Shown here: positions 48,290 to 58,521 of the stretch, one piece after another | How the letters are laid out: each line of letters begins with the position of its first letter | Position numbering within the stretch: position 1 is the stretch's first letter | Assembly (NCBI RefSeq): GCF_025751585.1 | Contig: NZ_JAOWKX010000005.1 | Coordinates: 13,423 to 77,422, forward strand | Length of the DNA stretch: 64,000 nucleotides | Direction of reading: 5' to 3' | DNA from: Fluctibacter corallii | Lineage (GTDB): Bacteria; Pseudomonadota; Gammaproteobacteria; Enterobacterales; Alteromonadaceae | Program-made: the position numbers and the translations under genes | The notes under the pieces: model-generated | The model's database searches: none | Seen by the model: only the letters and a program-made list of their open reading frames with translations | What the model was told of the DNA's origin: nothing

Positions 48290-48805
48290 TTATACCCTTT
48301 TTAACTTCAATAACCGAGAAAAGAGTACCACGACAAAAGTTAAGCTGTATAGAGAGAAGATCACGATCATCCACATAGGCATGCTCAAACCTAAAAATGC
48401 CCAATCGATGTTTCCACAGTCACCTGTTGCGGCAAACAGACCTGGGAGCCACTCGTGCAAGGCTAAAAACTCCGGAAAATTCGGCACGAATTCACAACTA
48501 GCAAAAAATGGATTGGCAGCAGTTTGAATCTCGACATGCTCTATTGCAATCAGCAATCCCCATATTGCAGAAATGCCCCATCCAATAAATGCCAATGTGC
48601 GTGTTAATCCGTGTTGATACAAAAGCGGAAGCAACGCGCTTAAACAAATACCAAATGTAGCGGTGCGCTGGTAAATGCACTTAATACAAGGTTCTAAGCC
48701 CATTCCATATTGAAAATAAAGCGCAGTAAGAATGAGTGCCAGTGCGCTGGCAAAAAGTAGTAGCCATGCAGATTTTTTGTCAGCTAAGTGGGCGAGGGTG
48801 TTCAT
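48290..48805 (-). CDS. dsbB: disulfide bond formation protein DsbB
   Basis: 171 residues, four membrane helices. Catalytic cysteines C40/C43 (EPCIKC) and C104/C130 (ASCEFVP and TGDCG), nearly the same positions as in E. coli. Reoxidises DsbA and passes electrons to quinone. It is next to nhaB, the E. coli arrangement, and probably shares a transcript with paiB. Confidence 0.96.
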   Translation of the reverse strand: MNTLAHLADKKSAWLLLFASALALILTALYFQYGMGLEPCIKCIYQRTATFGICLSALLPLLYQHGLTRTLAFIGWGISAIWGLLIAIEHVEIQTAANPFFASCEFVPNFPEFLALHEWLPGLFAATGDCGNIDWAFLGLSMPMWMIVIFSLYSLTFVVVLFSRLLKLKRV

Positions 48806-48862
48806 AATTTATTCTTTTCGTTGTCATTTTTACTATGGCAATCATTATATTCAGACCAATAA

Positions 48863-48890
48863 AAAAAGCACCGTTGAAGCGGTGCTTTTT
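48863..48890 (-). terminator. terminator of nhaB
   Basis: AAAAAGCACCG (48863-48873), 6-nt loop, CGGTGCTTTTT (48880-48890); T-rich tails on both sides. On the minus strand it follows nhaB and precedes dsbB. Confidence 0.88.
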
Positions 48891-48918
48891 CGTATTTTTG
48901 CGTTTAATTTATAGAAAA

Positions 48919-50493
48919 TTAATGACTCGCGTCTTCTACGCCAAGGCCTGTATGATGGCTGATCCAATGCATCTCATAGAGTAAATCGGTCATGTCATAC
49001 AGGAACAGGTAGGTTGAGACTAACCCGACAATGGTGAGAACAATCGTGTAGGGCAAAGCCATATACACCATTCTGCCGTAAGACAGTCTAAGTAGCGGTG
49101 CAATACCTGATGTTAACAAGAACAAGAACGCGGCCTGGCCATTCGGCGTTGCCACACTCGGTAAGTTTGTTCCGGTATTAATAGCCACAGCTAGCATGTC
49201 AAACTGGTCGCGAGTAATTGCGCCATTTTTAAGGGCTGCCGCAACTTCGTTAATGTATACCGTGCCAACGAACACGTTGTCACTCACCATCGACAACACC
49301 CCATTGGCAATGTAGAACATGACTAATTGGGTTTTGCCTTCAAAATTCGTAAGTACCGATTCTATAACCGGCACGAACAGCTGTTGATCGATTATTACGG
49401 CGACGACGCCGAAGAATACGCACAACAGCGCGGTGAAAGGCAACGCTTCTTCAAATGCCTTACCTAAAGAATGCTCTTCAATTACGCCGCTCATGGTAGT
49501 CGCAAGCACGATAATCGACAACCCGATCAAGCCTACTTCTGCAAGGTGCAGTGCAAGACCAATAATTAGCCAAACACCAATCAAGGCCTGTGCGATTAGG
49601 CGAGCATTATCGCGTTTAGAGCGAGCTCTATCCATGTGGTTGTTGTAATCAGTTAAAATTTCGCGCACGACATCGGGCAGTTTTGCGCCGTAACCACAAA
49701 TTTTAACACGCTCAACAAAATAGGTGGTGATTAATCCAGCAAAAAAGACGGGAATCGTGATAGGAGACATGCGCAAGAAAAACTCGACAAAGTCCCAACT
49801 GGCTTTTTTCGCAATAACCAAATTCTGTGGCTCTCCCACCATTGTCATCACGCCACCAAGCGCTGTACCAACGGCCGCGTGCATCATTAGGTTACGTAAA
49901 AATGCACGGAAATTTTCAAGATCATCTTTGCTTGGATGATGTTCATCATTGGTATGGTCATGATCGTGTTCAAAATCAAACCCAGATGCCACTTTATGGT
50001 AGATGGTGTAGAACCCCATGCCAACAGAGATGATAACTGCGATAACAGTCAGCGCATCCAAAAAGGCCGAAAGAAATGCAGATGCTGCAACAAAAGACAG
50101 CGACAATGCAGTCTTATTACGGATATTGATGAGTAACTTGGTAAACAAGAACATCAATAAGTCTTTCATAAAATAGATGCCGGCCACCATAAACACCAAT
50201 AGCAACACCACACTCAAGTTTTCATTGATCTCGTGATACATGTGTTTTGGGGTGGTCATACCGATGGCAATGGCTTCAATAAGAAGCAAACCACCGGGTT
50301 GCAATGGGTAGCATTTAAGCGCCATTGCCAGCGTAAATATAAATTCCAATACGAGCACCCAACCAGCAACGTATGGGTTGATCATAAAGATAAGTGGGTT
50401 AATGAGTAGAAACGCAATAATTAGCTTTTTATACCAGCTGGGTGCGTGGCCCAAAAAATTCTGATATATCGCTTGTGACATAGAAAGTTGCAT
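48919..50493 (-). CDS. nhaB: Na+/H+ antiporter NhaB
   Basis: 524 residues with about 12 membrane segments. [59 protein letters not shown] and [18 protein letters not shown] are strongly conserved with E. coli NhaB. Exports sodium in exchange for protons, fitting a marine lifestyle. A His/Asp-rich cytoplasmic loop (about 170-190) is an expanded region here. Divergent from fadR, as in E. coli. Confidence 0.97.
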   Translation of the reverse strand: MQLSMSQAIYQNFLGHAPSWYKKLIIAFLLINPLIFMINPYVAGWVLVLEFIFTLAMALKCYPLQPGGLLLIEAIAIGMTTPKHMYHEINENLSVVLLLVFMVAGIYFMKDLLMFLFTKLLINIRNKTALSLSFVAASAFLSAFLDALTVIAVIISVGMGFYTIYHKVASGFDFEHDHDHTNDEHHPSKDDLENFRAFLRNLMMHAAVGTALGGVMTMVGEPQNLVIAKKASWDFVEFFLRMSPITIPVFFAGLITTYFVERVKICGYGAKLPDVVREILTDYNNHMDRARSKRDNARLIAQALIGVWLIIGLALHLAEVGLIGLSIIVLATTMSGVIEEHSLGKAFEEALPFTALLCVFFGVVAVIIDQQLFVPVIESVLTNFEGKTQLVMFYIANGVLSMVSDNVFVGTVYINEVAAALKNGAITRDQFDMLAVAINTGTNLPSVATPNGQAAFLFLLTSGIAPLLRLSYGRMVYMALPYTIVLTIVGLVSTYLFLYDMTDLLYEMHWISHHTGLGVEDASH

Positions 50494-50921
50494 CAGAGAG
50501 TGTCCTTCAACCTTTATACTATTTATTATGTAGCTCTTTTTTAAGAGTTAAGACAGATAAATGCAAGGTAAATCTGTCAGTTAGCTTGAGTTTGTCGAAA
50601 TATACAGCGTTTTATCTCCACTTGATGGTCATCAAATCATTTTAATTCCCTAATATATCAAGGGCTTTATACATAGATATTAGCGTTTAATTGACTTTAT
50701 GCGCTGAAAAGTGATGGTTTATTGCTCAATTTTGGCGGCGGGGAAGGCGAATGGTTACGCTAAGTCTATATTGATCTTATTTTTTATTGACGGAAAAAAC
50801 AGCGATTGAACTGAAATTGTTGTTTTTACGATCTTTTTATAAATGACAGGGCTTGAAAAACGGCTGAAAGCGGCAATAAACAAGGAATTCGCAGTAAACT
50901 TTAGGTTTACCGATGTAAATC
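50494..50921. other. nhaB-fadR divergent intergenic region
   Basis: About 430 bp with no gene. It must hold the nhaB promoter (minus). I see no clear promoter boxes or small frame; a FadR-like box sits at its fadR end. Confidence 0.4.
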
Positions 50922-50938
50922 ATCTGGTACAATCAGTT
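50922..50938 (+). promoter_or_regulatory. FadR-like operator before fadR
   Basis: ATCTGGTACAATCAGTT keeps CTGGT and the right arm CAGTT of AACTGGTCNGACCAGTT. It ends 39 bp before the fadR start and could mediate autoregulation. Confidence 0.6.
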
Positions 50939-50977
50939 GAATATATAACAAAAACATAACAATTAGTGAGTGGTTGT

Positions 50978-51685
50978 ATGATCTATAAGGCGCAAAGCCC
51001 GGCAGGTTTTGCCGAAGAATATATCGTTGAATCGATCTGGAGTGGACGCTTTCCGCCCGGTACCATTTTGCCAGCGGAGCGTGAGCTGTCAGAATTAATT
51101 GGGGTCACTCGTACAACCCTTCGTGAGGTGTTACAAAGATTAGCTAGAGATGGCTGGTTGACCATTCAACATGGTAAACCAACGAAAGTGAATAACTACT
51201 GGGAAACATGCGGCCTAAATATTCTAGAAACGTTGGCGCGATTAGATCAAGATGGCATCTCCGAACTTGTTGATCAACTGTTGGCTGCGCGCACTAACCT
51301 AAGCGCCGTGTTTATTCGTGGTGCGCTTCGTAACAACGCTCAAGAAGCTATAGCTATTTTATCTCGTGCTGTAGCGTCTGAAGACGGCAAAGGGTTTGCC
51401 GACCATGATTACCGCCTTAACCATGATCTTGCGCTCGCATCAGGTAACAAAGTGTTTGTGTTAATGATGAATGGTTTCCGTTCGTTTTATGCGCGTATCG
51501 GTGGGTATTATTTCTCGTTTGAGAAATCGAGAGAACTAGCAAAAGATTACTACAAGAAACTCGTTGAATTAGCTGAAACTGGCGAGTACGACCAAGTGCC
51601 ATTAGTCGTTAGAAAATACGGTATCGAAAGTGGCAAAATTTGGCATGAAATTCGAGAAGAGATGCCAAAAGATCTTGTTGATTAA
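50978..51685 (+). CDS. fadR: fatty-acid metabolism regulator FadR
   Basis: 235 residues, GntR family, close to E. coli FadR. Start [20 protein letters not shown]; w[23 protein letters not shown] and [14 protein letters not shown] are nearly identical to E. coli, so the DNA site should be conserved. The acyl-CoA-binding C-terminal domain is more diverged but complete. An in-frame start at 50966 is less likely than the ATG at 50978. It represses fad and activates fab genes in E. coli. Confidence 0.96.
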   Translation: MIYKAQSPAGFAEEYIVESIWSGRFPPGTILPAERELSELIGVTRTTLREVLQRLARDGWLTIQHGKPTKVNNYWETCGLNILETLARLDQDGISELVDQLLAARTNLSAVFIRGALRNNAQEAIAILSRAVASEDGKGFADHDYRLNHDLALASGNKVFVLMMNGFRSFYARIGGYYFSFEKSRELAKDYYKKLVELAETGEYDQVPLVVRKYGIESGKIWHEIREEMPKDLVD

Positions 51686-51700
51686 TATGTTATGACTATG

Positions 51701-51721
51701 CGCCTGAACTTATTTCAGGCG
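51701..51721 (+). terminator. possible terminator of fadR
   Basis: CGCCTGAA (51701-51708), loop CTTAT, TTCAGGCG (51714-51721). The following sequence is only moderately T-rich. Confidence 0.5.
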
Positions 51722-51896
51722 TGAACTATTGATTTATTTCTATCAATCACCTTCATCAGTCCCTCCGCTTTTCACATTCTATAGTCAGTGATTGCAACCT
51801 ATCTTTTATTTAAATGTTAACTATTGATTACTTTAGTATGTGCTTTCTAATTTTTGAGCATATTCTGACCATAACTGGTACATCGAGGATCAAAAT

Positions 51897-52250
51897 ATGA
51901 CTAAGTTAGACACTATCAAAGGTAAAGTAGGCGAAGCTGAAGATTTTGCTCGCAAAATATGGTTAGCAGGATTGGGTGCTTATGGCAAGAGCTACGACGA
52001 AGTACAAAATCGTTATGACAAAATCAGCACAGACACGCAGAAAGTATTTCACGAGCTGGTCGCTAAAGGCGAAAAAATCGAGTCTCAGGCTAAAACGAAA
52101 ATTAAAGAGCAAACCAATGTAGAGGCTCGCGTAGAAGAGGTTCGACGCAAGCTTGGTCTTGACGACCCAACAACGGAAGATAAAGTTGAAGAGTTGTCTG
52201 CAAAAATCGATGCGCTAACGGAAGCTGTAGAAAAATTAGCCGCAAGATAA
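51897..52250 (+). CDS. phasin family protein (PhaI/PF05597 type)
   Basis: 117 residues. EDFARKIWLAGLGAYGKSYDEV, then ELVAKGEKIESQAKTKIKEQ and a C-terminal leucine-zipper-like VEELSAKIDALTEAVEKLA. Phasins coat polyhydroxyalkanoate or lipid granules. No PHA synthase is in the window, so the granule type is unknown. GAGGAT lies before the ATG. Paired with another phasin 55 bp later. Confidence 0.9.
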   Translation: MTKLDTIKGKVGEAEDFARKIWLAGLGAYGKSYDEVQNRYDKISTDTQKVFHELVAKGEKIESQAKTKIKEQTNVEARVEEVRRKLGLDDPTTEDKVEELSAKIDALTEAVEKLAAR

Positions 52251-52305
52251 TATTGGTTGAGTAGCTCAGTTGAGTCTGAGCTACATGCTATTTGAGGAGC
52301 GTAAA

Positions 52306-52830
52306 ATGACAACTGCAAAAAATGGTAAATCTACAAGTGAAGAAGTGCTTCTTGCTGGCGTAGGCGCGTGTGAGGAAGGGCGAGAGATGGCTGTGAAACA
52401 ATTTGATAATGCGGTCGAATCGGGCTCTGCCTTGTTTAGTGATCTCGTTCAACGGGGCGAAAAAGTAGAAGATGACATCGTCTCTCGATTTTTTGAAACC
52501 ACAAAAATTAAAACGCGAGTGCAAAATATGCGTCAGTTTTTTGGGTTAGATAACGCCCGTCGTGAACGCAAAATTGAAGCGCTATCAGATAAGGTGGACA
52601 AGCTGATAGAAGCCGTCGCAAAGCTGGCTGAAAAGAAAGTGAAAGAGCAGGAAGAAAAAGAGAAGCTGGCTCGACAAGCGAAAACGGAAGATAAAACAAG
52701 TACAACGGCTAAAGCGCCTGCTCGTACAAGCGCCAAATCGACAACGTCTACGGGAAGTACATCGACAAGCCGCTCTGCACCCACCAAAACTTCAGCGAAA
52801 TCGACGACAAGCAATACGAAATCTAGTTAG
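52306..52830 (+). CDS. phasin family protein with Lys/Ala/Ser/Thr tail
   Basis: 174 residues. The phasin core (EEVLLAGVGACEEGREMAVKQ ... FSDLVQRGEKVEDDIVSRF) occupies about 100 residues, then a coiled coil KIEALSDKVDKLIEAVAKLA and a PhaF-like K/A/S/T-rich, histone-like tail (about 115-174) that could bind DNA. The family includes PhaF, which ties granules to the nucleoid. The ATG at 52306 has GAGGAG 6 nt before it. Ends before a terminator. Confidence 0.88.
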   Translation: MTTAKNGKSTSEEVLLAGVGACEEGREMAVKQFDNAVESGSALFSDLVQRGEKVEDDIVSRFFETTKIKTRVQNMRQFFGLDNARRERKIEALSDKVDKLIEAVAKLAEKKVKEQEEKEKLARQAKTEDKTSTTAKAPARTSAKSTTSTGSTSTSRSAPTKTSAKSTTSNTKSS

Positions 52831-52869
52831 CATTCTGTCGTTGTGTACACATGAGATTTGTACAACGTT

Positions 52870-52897
52870 ATCCCGACTTTGAAGCCGGGATTTTTTT
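52870..52897 (+). terminator. terminator of the phasin genes
   Basis: ATCCCG (52870-52875) ... CGGGAT with an inner CTT/AAG pairing, followed by TTTTTTT (52891-52897). Confidence 0.88.
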
Positions 52898-52964
52898 GCG
52901 GGCTAAACTGAGAAAATCGAATCCCTTTAGGTGCCGAGTGAACTTTCCTTCATAGACTGTCTTA

Positions 52965-54419
52965 TTAAATGGTCGCTTGAGATAATAGTTTGGCTTCTTT
53001 AGTTTTGAGAGCAGTTAGGTGCTTGTTAAGGGTTTTGCTGATTCGTGTGTTTCTTTTAATTACATCGATTTGCGGCCAGGTTGCGCGTTCAGCATTATCC
53101 ATGAGTGTTGTTATCCCCTCAAGCGAAGGATTTGCAAAGATGTGTTTAACGTTGCCTAATCCTCTCTCTGGAAGAATATTGATATCTCCCACATATTGCT
53201 GCTCAATGATAGAACGGATTTTGTGTATTCCCAAGCGAGCTGTGCGATTTTTCGTTAGGGTTTCCAGTATATCGAAAGCAAAGATGCTATTACTTTTGGC
53301 TAGGCTTCCTAAATGTCGGGTGGTCAATGACCAAATGCCTTTTCTAGGGCTTTTATTGCGAGACAAGAATGGCACCGCGATAGGGTTTGTTTGACTCACA
53401 ATGCTATGATTCACGCCATACAAGCGTGCCAGCCTTTGAAACGGCATGTCTGCCATTAGAGAGCCATCAACAAATCGGCGGTTGGGAATATATGGGACAA
53501 TGTCGCCATTTGGAGCTTTGGCTTTTAATTGTACTGCGCTAAATATCAAAGGAATGGCACAAGATGCTCTTACTGCTTGTGTGATGATCGCATTAGGCGA
53601 TGTTTTGGCATTGAGCAATCGAGAGTGTTGATGGATATCTGCAGGTGACACAGTCACCGTAACATGGCGTCCTGTCTTTTTATATGCTTCTTCAAATGTG
53701 GTGAGATCAAATAACTCAATGAGGGCATTCTCTAGCGGAGTGCTATCTAGCAAGCTACGTTTGCCCATACCTTTCCAAATATTCCAATCCCGGAATCTCT
53801 CGTAAACATGCTCGGGTTGAAAAAAGGTTTTGAGTTCTTCGTCGGTTCGCGTGCCGATAAGCGAAGCGATGATTGAGCCAGCGCTGGCGCCAGAAATCAC
53901 ATTCGGCAAGAGACTATGCTCTGCTAGCGACTTAACCACGCCCCCATGAAAAAAGCCAAGACCAGCACCGCCACTGAGCATCAAGCAGGTTTGCCCATAT
54001 GCATGCGTGGTTTCTTCGAAAAAAGACAATTTGTGGTAAAAATCAATCTCTGTTTCGTCAGCATTGAAGATGTTATCTAACGCCGTGCACACTTCAGTAA
54101 TGAATGACTCTATAAGGACTTTGGTGCCCATTTTGGCCTTTAAATTCATAACCGGATTAGCAATATTGGCAAGATTCCCATGAAGCCCTTCATGAAGAAT
54201 TGACATTAGGCCCTCGGTGTCACCTTTAGAGCGCGCTATTTGCATTCGATTTAGGCGCTTTCTAATCAAACGGTAATCGTAGTCGTGAGACACATCCTTT
54301 GCTTTCCATTCGTCGGCACCTGACAGCCCGTCATGCGCTTGGCACGCTTCAACGTACTCTTCGTAACTGCGTGCATTTGAAATCGCTTTTTCGAGAGAAG
54401 CTAACTGTCTTTTTAACAT
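52965..54419 (-). CDS. patatin-like phospholipase with DUF3336
   Basis: 484 residues. DUF3336 (about 1-140) precedes the patatin domain: oxyanion loop LSGGAGLGFFHGGVV, nucleophile S179 in SGASAGSIIASLIG, and the Asp dyad in FVDGSLMADMPFQRL. This architecture is that of triacylglycerol lipases of the yeast Tgl3/4/5 type, and matches a region with a wax ester synthase/DGAT. Ser-Asp dyad intact. Possibly mobilises storage lipid. Confidence 0.9.
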   Translation of the reverse strand: MLKRQLASLEKAISNARSYEEYVEACQAHDGLSGADEWKAKDVSHDYDYRLIRKRLNRMQIARSKGDTEGLMSILHEGLHGNLANIANPVMNLKAKMGTKVLIESFITEVCTALDNIFNADETEIDFYHKLSFFEETTHAYGQTCLMLSGGAGLGFFHGGVVKSLAEHSLLPNVISGASAGSIIASLIGTRTDEELKTFFQPEHVYERFRDWNIWKGMGKRSLLDSTPLENALIELFDLTTFEEAYKKTGRHVTVTVSPADIHQHSRLLNAKTSPNAIITQAVRASCAIPLIFSAVQLKAKAPNGDIVPYIPNRRFVDGSLMADMPFQRLARLYGVNHSIVSQTNPIAVPFLSRNKSPRKGIWSLTTRHLGSLAKSNSIFAFDILETLTKNRTARLGIHKIRSIIEQQYVGDINILPERGLGNVKHIFANPSLEGITTLMDNAERATWPQIDVIKRNTRISKTLNKHLTALKTKEAKLLSQATI

Positions 54420-54767
54420 GAGTTACCCGCTGTTCCTGTTAAAGCCCAGTTTGTCACTTAGTAAAACGTGGCCGCATGAATTTGGCTAAACATAATGACT
54501 TCAATTTATTCTTATAGTGTTCGGATTAATTAGAAATTGCTACCCAATTTTCTTTTACTTGTTTTTATTCTTGTACGACGCATTGGATGATTATGACCAA
54601 TTTGATTTTGGTGTTTATCAAGAATGAGCTTAAGGTGAATATTGACGGCAATTAGGGCACCTAACATCTTGCCTTGGTTAAGAAATTTCAAAATTAGATT
54701 GACCATTCTAAAATGAGTGGTTAGCCTGAACTTTGCTCAGATAACGCAAAGGTTTTATGCAACCTAC
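54420..54767. other. patatin-DUF445 intergenic region
   Basis: 348 bp between divergent genes. No convincing promoter, hairpin or small gene; a 20-codon frame near 54594 has no good ribosome-binding site. The first part of the DUF445 open frame (from 54717) lies here. Confidence 0.4.
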
Positions 54768-55976
54768 ATGGACTGGAACACCGAACACCTAATTCTTCTC
54801 CTTATCCCAATCATCAGTGCACTAGTGGGGTGGGCGACTAACTACCTTGCAGTGAAAATGATGTTTTACCCGATTTCATTTGTGGGAATAAAGCCTTTTT
54901 TTGGGTGGCAGGGCTTGATTCCCATGAAGCGAAAAGAAATGGCTGAAATTGAGGTCGATTTGGTTCTGGGTAAGTTGCTGAGTGTGCAGGAGTTAGCATC
55001 ACGTCTTGAACCAGATAAGCTCACATTTTCTATTCAGCGTAGGCTGAATCAAGTGATTCGCCGAATCGTGAATGATGTCATGCAAGAGTCGGCTCCCGCT
55101 TTATGGGCGTCAATTCCAGTACAAGGAAAAAACCTCGTCTATAAACGTATTGAAGCAGACATGCCGAATGTGGTGCATAAAATGGTGGAAGATTTTAAGC
55201 ACAACGTTGACGAGATTTTAGATATTAAAGAGCTTGTGGTTAATCACCTCGTTGAGAATCCCGAATTAATCAACGAAATATTTCTCAAATCTGGCGAGAA
55301 AGAATTTCCGTTCATTGAGCGCTCTGGCCTGTACTTTGGTTTTTTGTTCGGTATACCCACTATGGTGTTTTGGTACTTTTATCAAGCGTGGTGGATATTA
55401 CCATTGGGCGGGTTATTAGTCGGTTACCTGACGAATTGGATTGCAATCAAAATTATCTTTGAACCCAAACGCCCAATCAACGTGTTTGGCTTAACCATTC
55501 AAGGTATGTTTTTAAAGCGCCAGAAAGAGGTTTCACGAGTATACGCCGACATTGTTGAACGTAAACTCATTAATTCACGCAATATTACTCAAAGCGTTCT
55601 CCATGGCTCTGGTTCTGAGCAGCTTCTTGAGCTTATTGAGCTTCATGTCAATGATGCTATCGAGCGCTACGTGGCGATTGCTCAACCTTATTTTGCAATT
55701 GGTGTGGGTTCAGAAAAATATTTCAAAATGAAAGAACGCGCCGCCCGAATGATTTTCGATAGCTCTGACAAATATTTGTTATATGCCTACGAATATGCGA
55801 ATCAGGCACTACAAGTCGGGCATGATTTATGTGAACGATTACAAGCTTTGTCACCAGAGGATTTTGAGAGTGTATTGCGGCCTGCTTACCAGGCTGACGA
55901 ATGGAAACTAATCGTAGTCGGTGCCATATTAGGTATGCTCGCTGGATTCTGCCAACTTTATATTATGCTGGTTTAG
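54768..55976 (+). CDS. DUF445 membrane protein
   Basis: 402 residues from the ATG at 54768 (MDWNTEHLILLLIPI). The N-terminal helix with GWATNYLAVKMMFYP and a mid-protein repeat GYLTNWIAIKIIFEPKRPI are the DUF445 hallmarks; a long coiled domain lies between, and a last membrane helix ends the protein. An upstream GTG at 54717 would add 17 residues not seen in relatives. Function unknown. No clear ribosome-binding site. Confidence 0.85.
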   Translation: MDWNTEHLILLLIPIISALVGWATNYLAVKMMFYPISFVGIKPFFGWQGLIPMKRKEMAEIEVDLVLGKLLSVQELASRLEPDKLTFSIQRRLNQVIRRIVNDVMQESAPALWASIPVQGKNLVYKRIEADMPNVVHKMVEDFKHNVDEILDIKELVVNHLVENPELINEIFLKSGEKEFPFIERSGLYFGFLFGIPTMVFWYFYQAWWILPLGGLLVGYLTNWIAIKIIFEPKRPINVFGLTIQGMFLKRQKEVSRVYADIVERKLINSRNITQSVLHGSGSEQLLELIELHVNDAIERYVAIAQPYFAIGVGSEKYFKMKERAARMIFDSSDKYLLYAYEYANQALQVGHDLCERLQALSPEDFESVLRPAYQADEWKLIVVGAILGMLAGFCQLYIMLV

Positions 55977-56209
55977 CCTTATTTACCCGTCATCTTGTCT
56001 GATTTTTTGCCCTGTGCCCCAAGCAACGAATGGGATATCGGTATACTGATTTAGCGAAAAGCTGATCTATGTCATGTAGGTGTCACACTTTTTGCAATAC
56101 ATTTGCTTTATTATTGAGCAGTTGAACAATAAAAGAGCAAATCTGTACCATAGCTATCTATACATTATAGAATTAGTGTGAAATATTGGGTTAAAATATT
56201 GACCTGGAT

Positions 56210-56217
56210 GGGGGGGG
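56210..56217 (+). repeat. G8 tract directly before a TetR start codon
   Basis: Eight G occupy 56210-56217, then AATG with the TetR start at 56219. An upstream ATG (56208) reads Met-Gly-Gly-Glu-stop; with one extra G it would join the TetR frame. The tract is also the only SD-like sequence available. Confidence 0.75.
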
Positions 56218-56218
56218 A

Positions 56219-56884
56219 ATGAAAACAGCAGAAAGGATCCTGTTTACAGCATTGGCACTGTTTAATCAGCGCGGTGAATCTAATGTCACTAGCGTTGAAA
56301 TTGCAGATGAACTAGACATCAGTCCTGGCAATTTGTACTACCATTTCAAGGGAAAAGAGGTACTTGTATTGGCGTTGTTGGATTTGTACTGCAGACAACT
56401 AGATAAAATACTTTCGAGTGCAAAAAACACGGCTTTGACCTTACCTGAATTCTTTAGCTTTCTATATTTAGCGCAAGAACAACATTTTTTGTTCCGCTTT
56501 TTTCACCATAATCAAGTCGAACTGACTAGCCGCTATTCTGGTGTGACACCTAAGTTACAACGCATGTTTGATGCACTAAAACAGTGCGTTGATGCTCAAT
56601 TGAACCAATACTGTGCGATGAATCTTCTTAGTGTGACAGAAAAAGACCAAGCCTATGTTTCTGATCTCATTGTGGCGCTGTTTTATCAACCTATTCAGGT
56701 TCTGCCAAAGCTTGATGAGAAGGCCCATGAAAAAAAGCATATCGACGCTTTTTTGCAACGAGTGTTGTTTGTTCTCCGTCCTTATTTAGCAAAAAATGAC
56801 GGTGGCTTAGAAGAGCTAGTACAGTTTGTGCAGGGCAGTGAACAAGAAAGTGATTTGCATCTTAGCAAAACCACTATTGCTTGA
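56219..56884 (+). CDS. TetR family regulator
   Basis: 221 residues. N-terminal HTH: ILFTALALFNQRGESNVTS, DELDISPGNLYYHFKGKEVL. The effector domain is not assigned. The next gene on the same strand is a wax ester synthase, 60 bp away, which it may regulate. A G8 tract abuts the start codon. Confidence 0.88.
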   Translation: MKTAERILFTALALFNQRGESNVTSVEIADELDISPGNLYYHFKGKEVLVLALLDLYCRQLDKILSSAKNTALTLPEFFSFLYLAQEQHFLFRFFHHNQVELTSRYSGVTPKLQRMFDALKQCVDAQLNQYCAMNLLSVTEKDQAYVSDLIVALFYQPIQVLPKLDEKAHEKKHIDAFLQRVLFVLRPYLAKNDGGLEELVQFVQGSEQESDLHLSKTTIA

Positions 56885-56944
56885 GCTGATTAGTCAGCAT
56901 GCAGCAGGTGAATAGAGCGAAAAAGTAATAATTGGAGTGAGACC

Positions 56945-58441
56945 TTGACAAAAAGAATGTCGTTTTTAGATCGCAGTTTTTGGATCACTGAGTCTCAAGA
57001 TAATCCTAAGCATGTAGCCGGATTGCAGTTTCTTGAAAAACCTGAGAATGGTGGTAGCCATTACGTTGTTTCATTGTTTAACGAAATGCGCCAACACACC
57101 AAAGCAGTGGCACCTTTCAACTGTGTGGTTAAACGGGTGTTGGGCTTTCCAACTTCGCTTAAACCTATCACGAAGTTAGATATGGATTATCACGTCCAAT
57201 ACCATGTGATTGATGATGTAAACGATGCGTCTCTCGTTCATCAGTTTGTGGCTTCACTGCATGAAAAGTGGCTAGATCGAGATAAACCTTTATGGCAATA
57301 CCACTTGATTGAGGATAAAAAAAGTAAACGGTTCGCCATATTTTTCAAAGTACACCATATGTACGGTGATGGTGCGACACTCGTTCGCTGGTTTCAAGAA
57401 GGGTATGAACCCACACCCACAACTGACGGTTTTGTCCCTATTTGGGCAAGACTCAGGAAAAAACGTCATGGGAAGCGCATTGCGAATTGGAAACTATGGC
57501 TGAGTAATGGGCTAGAGTGTCTTCGCGTTATTTTTGACTTGACCGTTATTCTGATTCGCTTGCTTCTGAAGCTCTTATGGGTAAATCGTAATTATATGCC
57601 AATTCCGTTTAGTGGAACCAAAACCCTGTTAACTGGACAAGTTTTGAAAGGGCGGGTGGTTTCTACGGTCGATCTTGATTTTGAGCGTGTCAAACAGCTA
57701 AGTAAACGCACGCGTGCATCTGTGAACGAAATTTTATTATGTTGCTTTGATATCGGCGTTCACCAATTTCTTAAGGATCATGGCCATTCCTTTGAAAAAG
57801 CGTTGTTTACCAACATGCCAATTAATCTGCGAAAACCAGGCGAACATACCTCGGGAAATAGAATTGCTATAGTACCCGTTAGGTTAGCGCATGGTAAGAA
57901 AGATCCCTATCTTCGTTTACGTCAAATCATTGAAAATCACCGTATTGTAAAACGGGCAGCCAAGCGCGCCAGACCAATGGCATTTAGTTATTACACTATT
58001 TTGATACAGTCTTTTGCGCTACTTTTTGAACTATTACATTTATCTGATTGGGTGAAACCCATTGGTAATATCTTAATCTCTAATATTCCAGGGCCAAATC
58101 ATACGCGTTATTTAAAAGATGCAAAGCTACTCGCGTGTTATCCCATTTCTACGATGACGCCGGGAGGTGGCGTGAATATCACGCTGCTTACCTATAACGG
58201 AAAGGCGAATGTTGGGCTGGTTTGTGCTGATCGGTATATCGACTCATTGGAATCAATGGCGCAGTATTTCAAAGATGCTTTTACGTTACTTGAGAAGTCA
58301 ATAGATGACCCGTCTACATCAATCGATGATATTGGTGAGAAGGTAGTTGATATTGGACTCACAATTGTAGAGGAGCAAATTCCCTCTGATCACACACATT
58401 CAGGCTCAGTAGGCGTGAGTGGTAACCAAATGACGGGATAA
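56945..58441 (+). CDS. wax ester synthase / diacylglycerol acyltransferase
   Basis: 498 residues, WS/DGAT family. The catalytic HHxxxDG is HHMYGDG at 137-143; the second conserved block NIRKP-type is NLRKPGEHTSGN and the C-terminal ISNIPGPNHTRYLKDAKL is typical. Joins fatty alcohol or diacylglycerol to acyl-CoA for storage lipid. The start is TTG with GGAGTGAG 3-7 nt before it; the next ATG (56957) is too far from that site. Normal length. Confidence 0.9.
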   Translation: MTKRMSFLDRSFWITESQDNPKHVAGLQFLEKPENGGSHYVVSLFNEMRQHTKAVAPFNCVVKRVLGFPTSLKPITKLDMDYHVQYHVIDDVNDASLVHQFVASLHEKWLDRDKPLWQYHLIEDKKSKRFAIFFKVHHMYGDGATLVRWFQEGYEPTPTTDGFVPIWARLRKKRHGKRIANWKLWLSNGLECLRVIFDLTVILIRLLLKLLWVNRNYMPIPFSGTKTLLTGQVLKGRVVSTVDLDFERVKQLSKRTRASVNEILLCCFDIGVHQFLKDHGHSFEKALFTNMPINLRKPGEHTSGNRIAIVPVRLAHGKKDPYLRLRQIIENHRIVKRAAKRARPMAFSYYTILIQSFALLFELLHLSDWVKPIGNILISNIPGPNHTRYLKDAKLLACYPISTMTPGGGVNITLLTYNGKANVGLVCADRYIDSLESMAQYFKDAFTLLEKSIDDPSTSIDDIGEKVVDIGLTIVEEQIPSDHTHSGSVGVSGNQMTG

Positions 58442-58521
58442 AACGCAAAGTCGTTCGGTTTGGTTGATTCAGTTTGATGGTTAAGGGCTGGATGCAGTAT
58501 AGCAGCCTTGCTTAACAACGA

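Noticed and set aside
51873..51889. FadR box before the first phasin gene
   Set aside because: Only the left half AACTGGT matches; the right half is the ribosome-binding site GAGGA. Too weak to claim.
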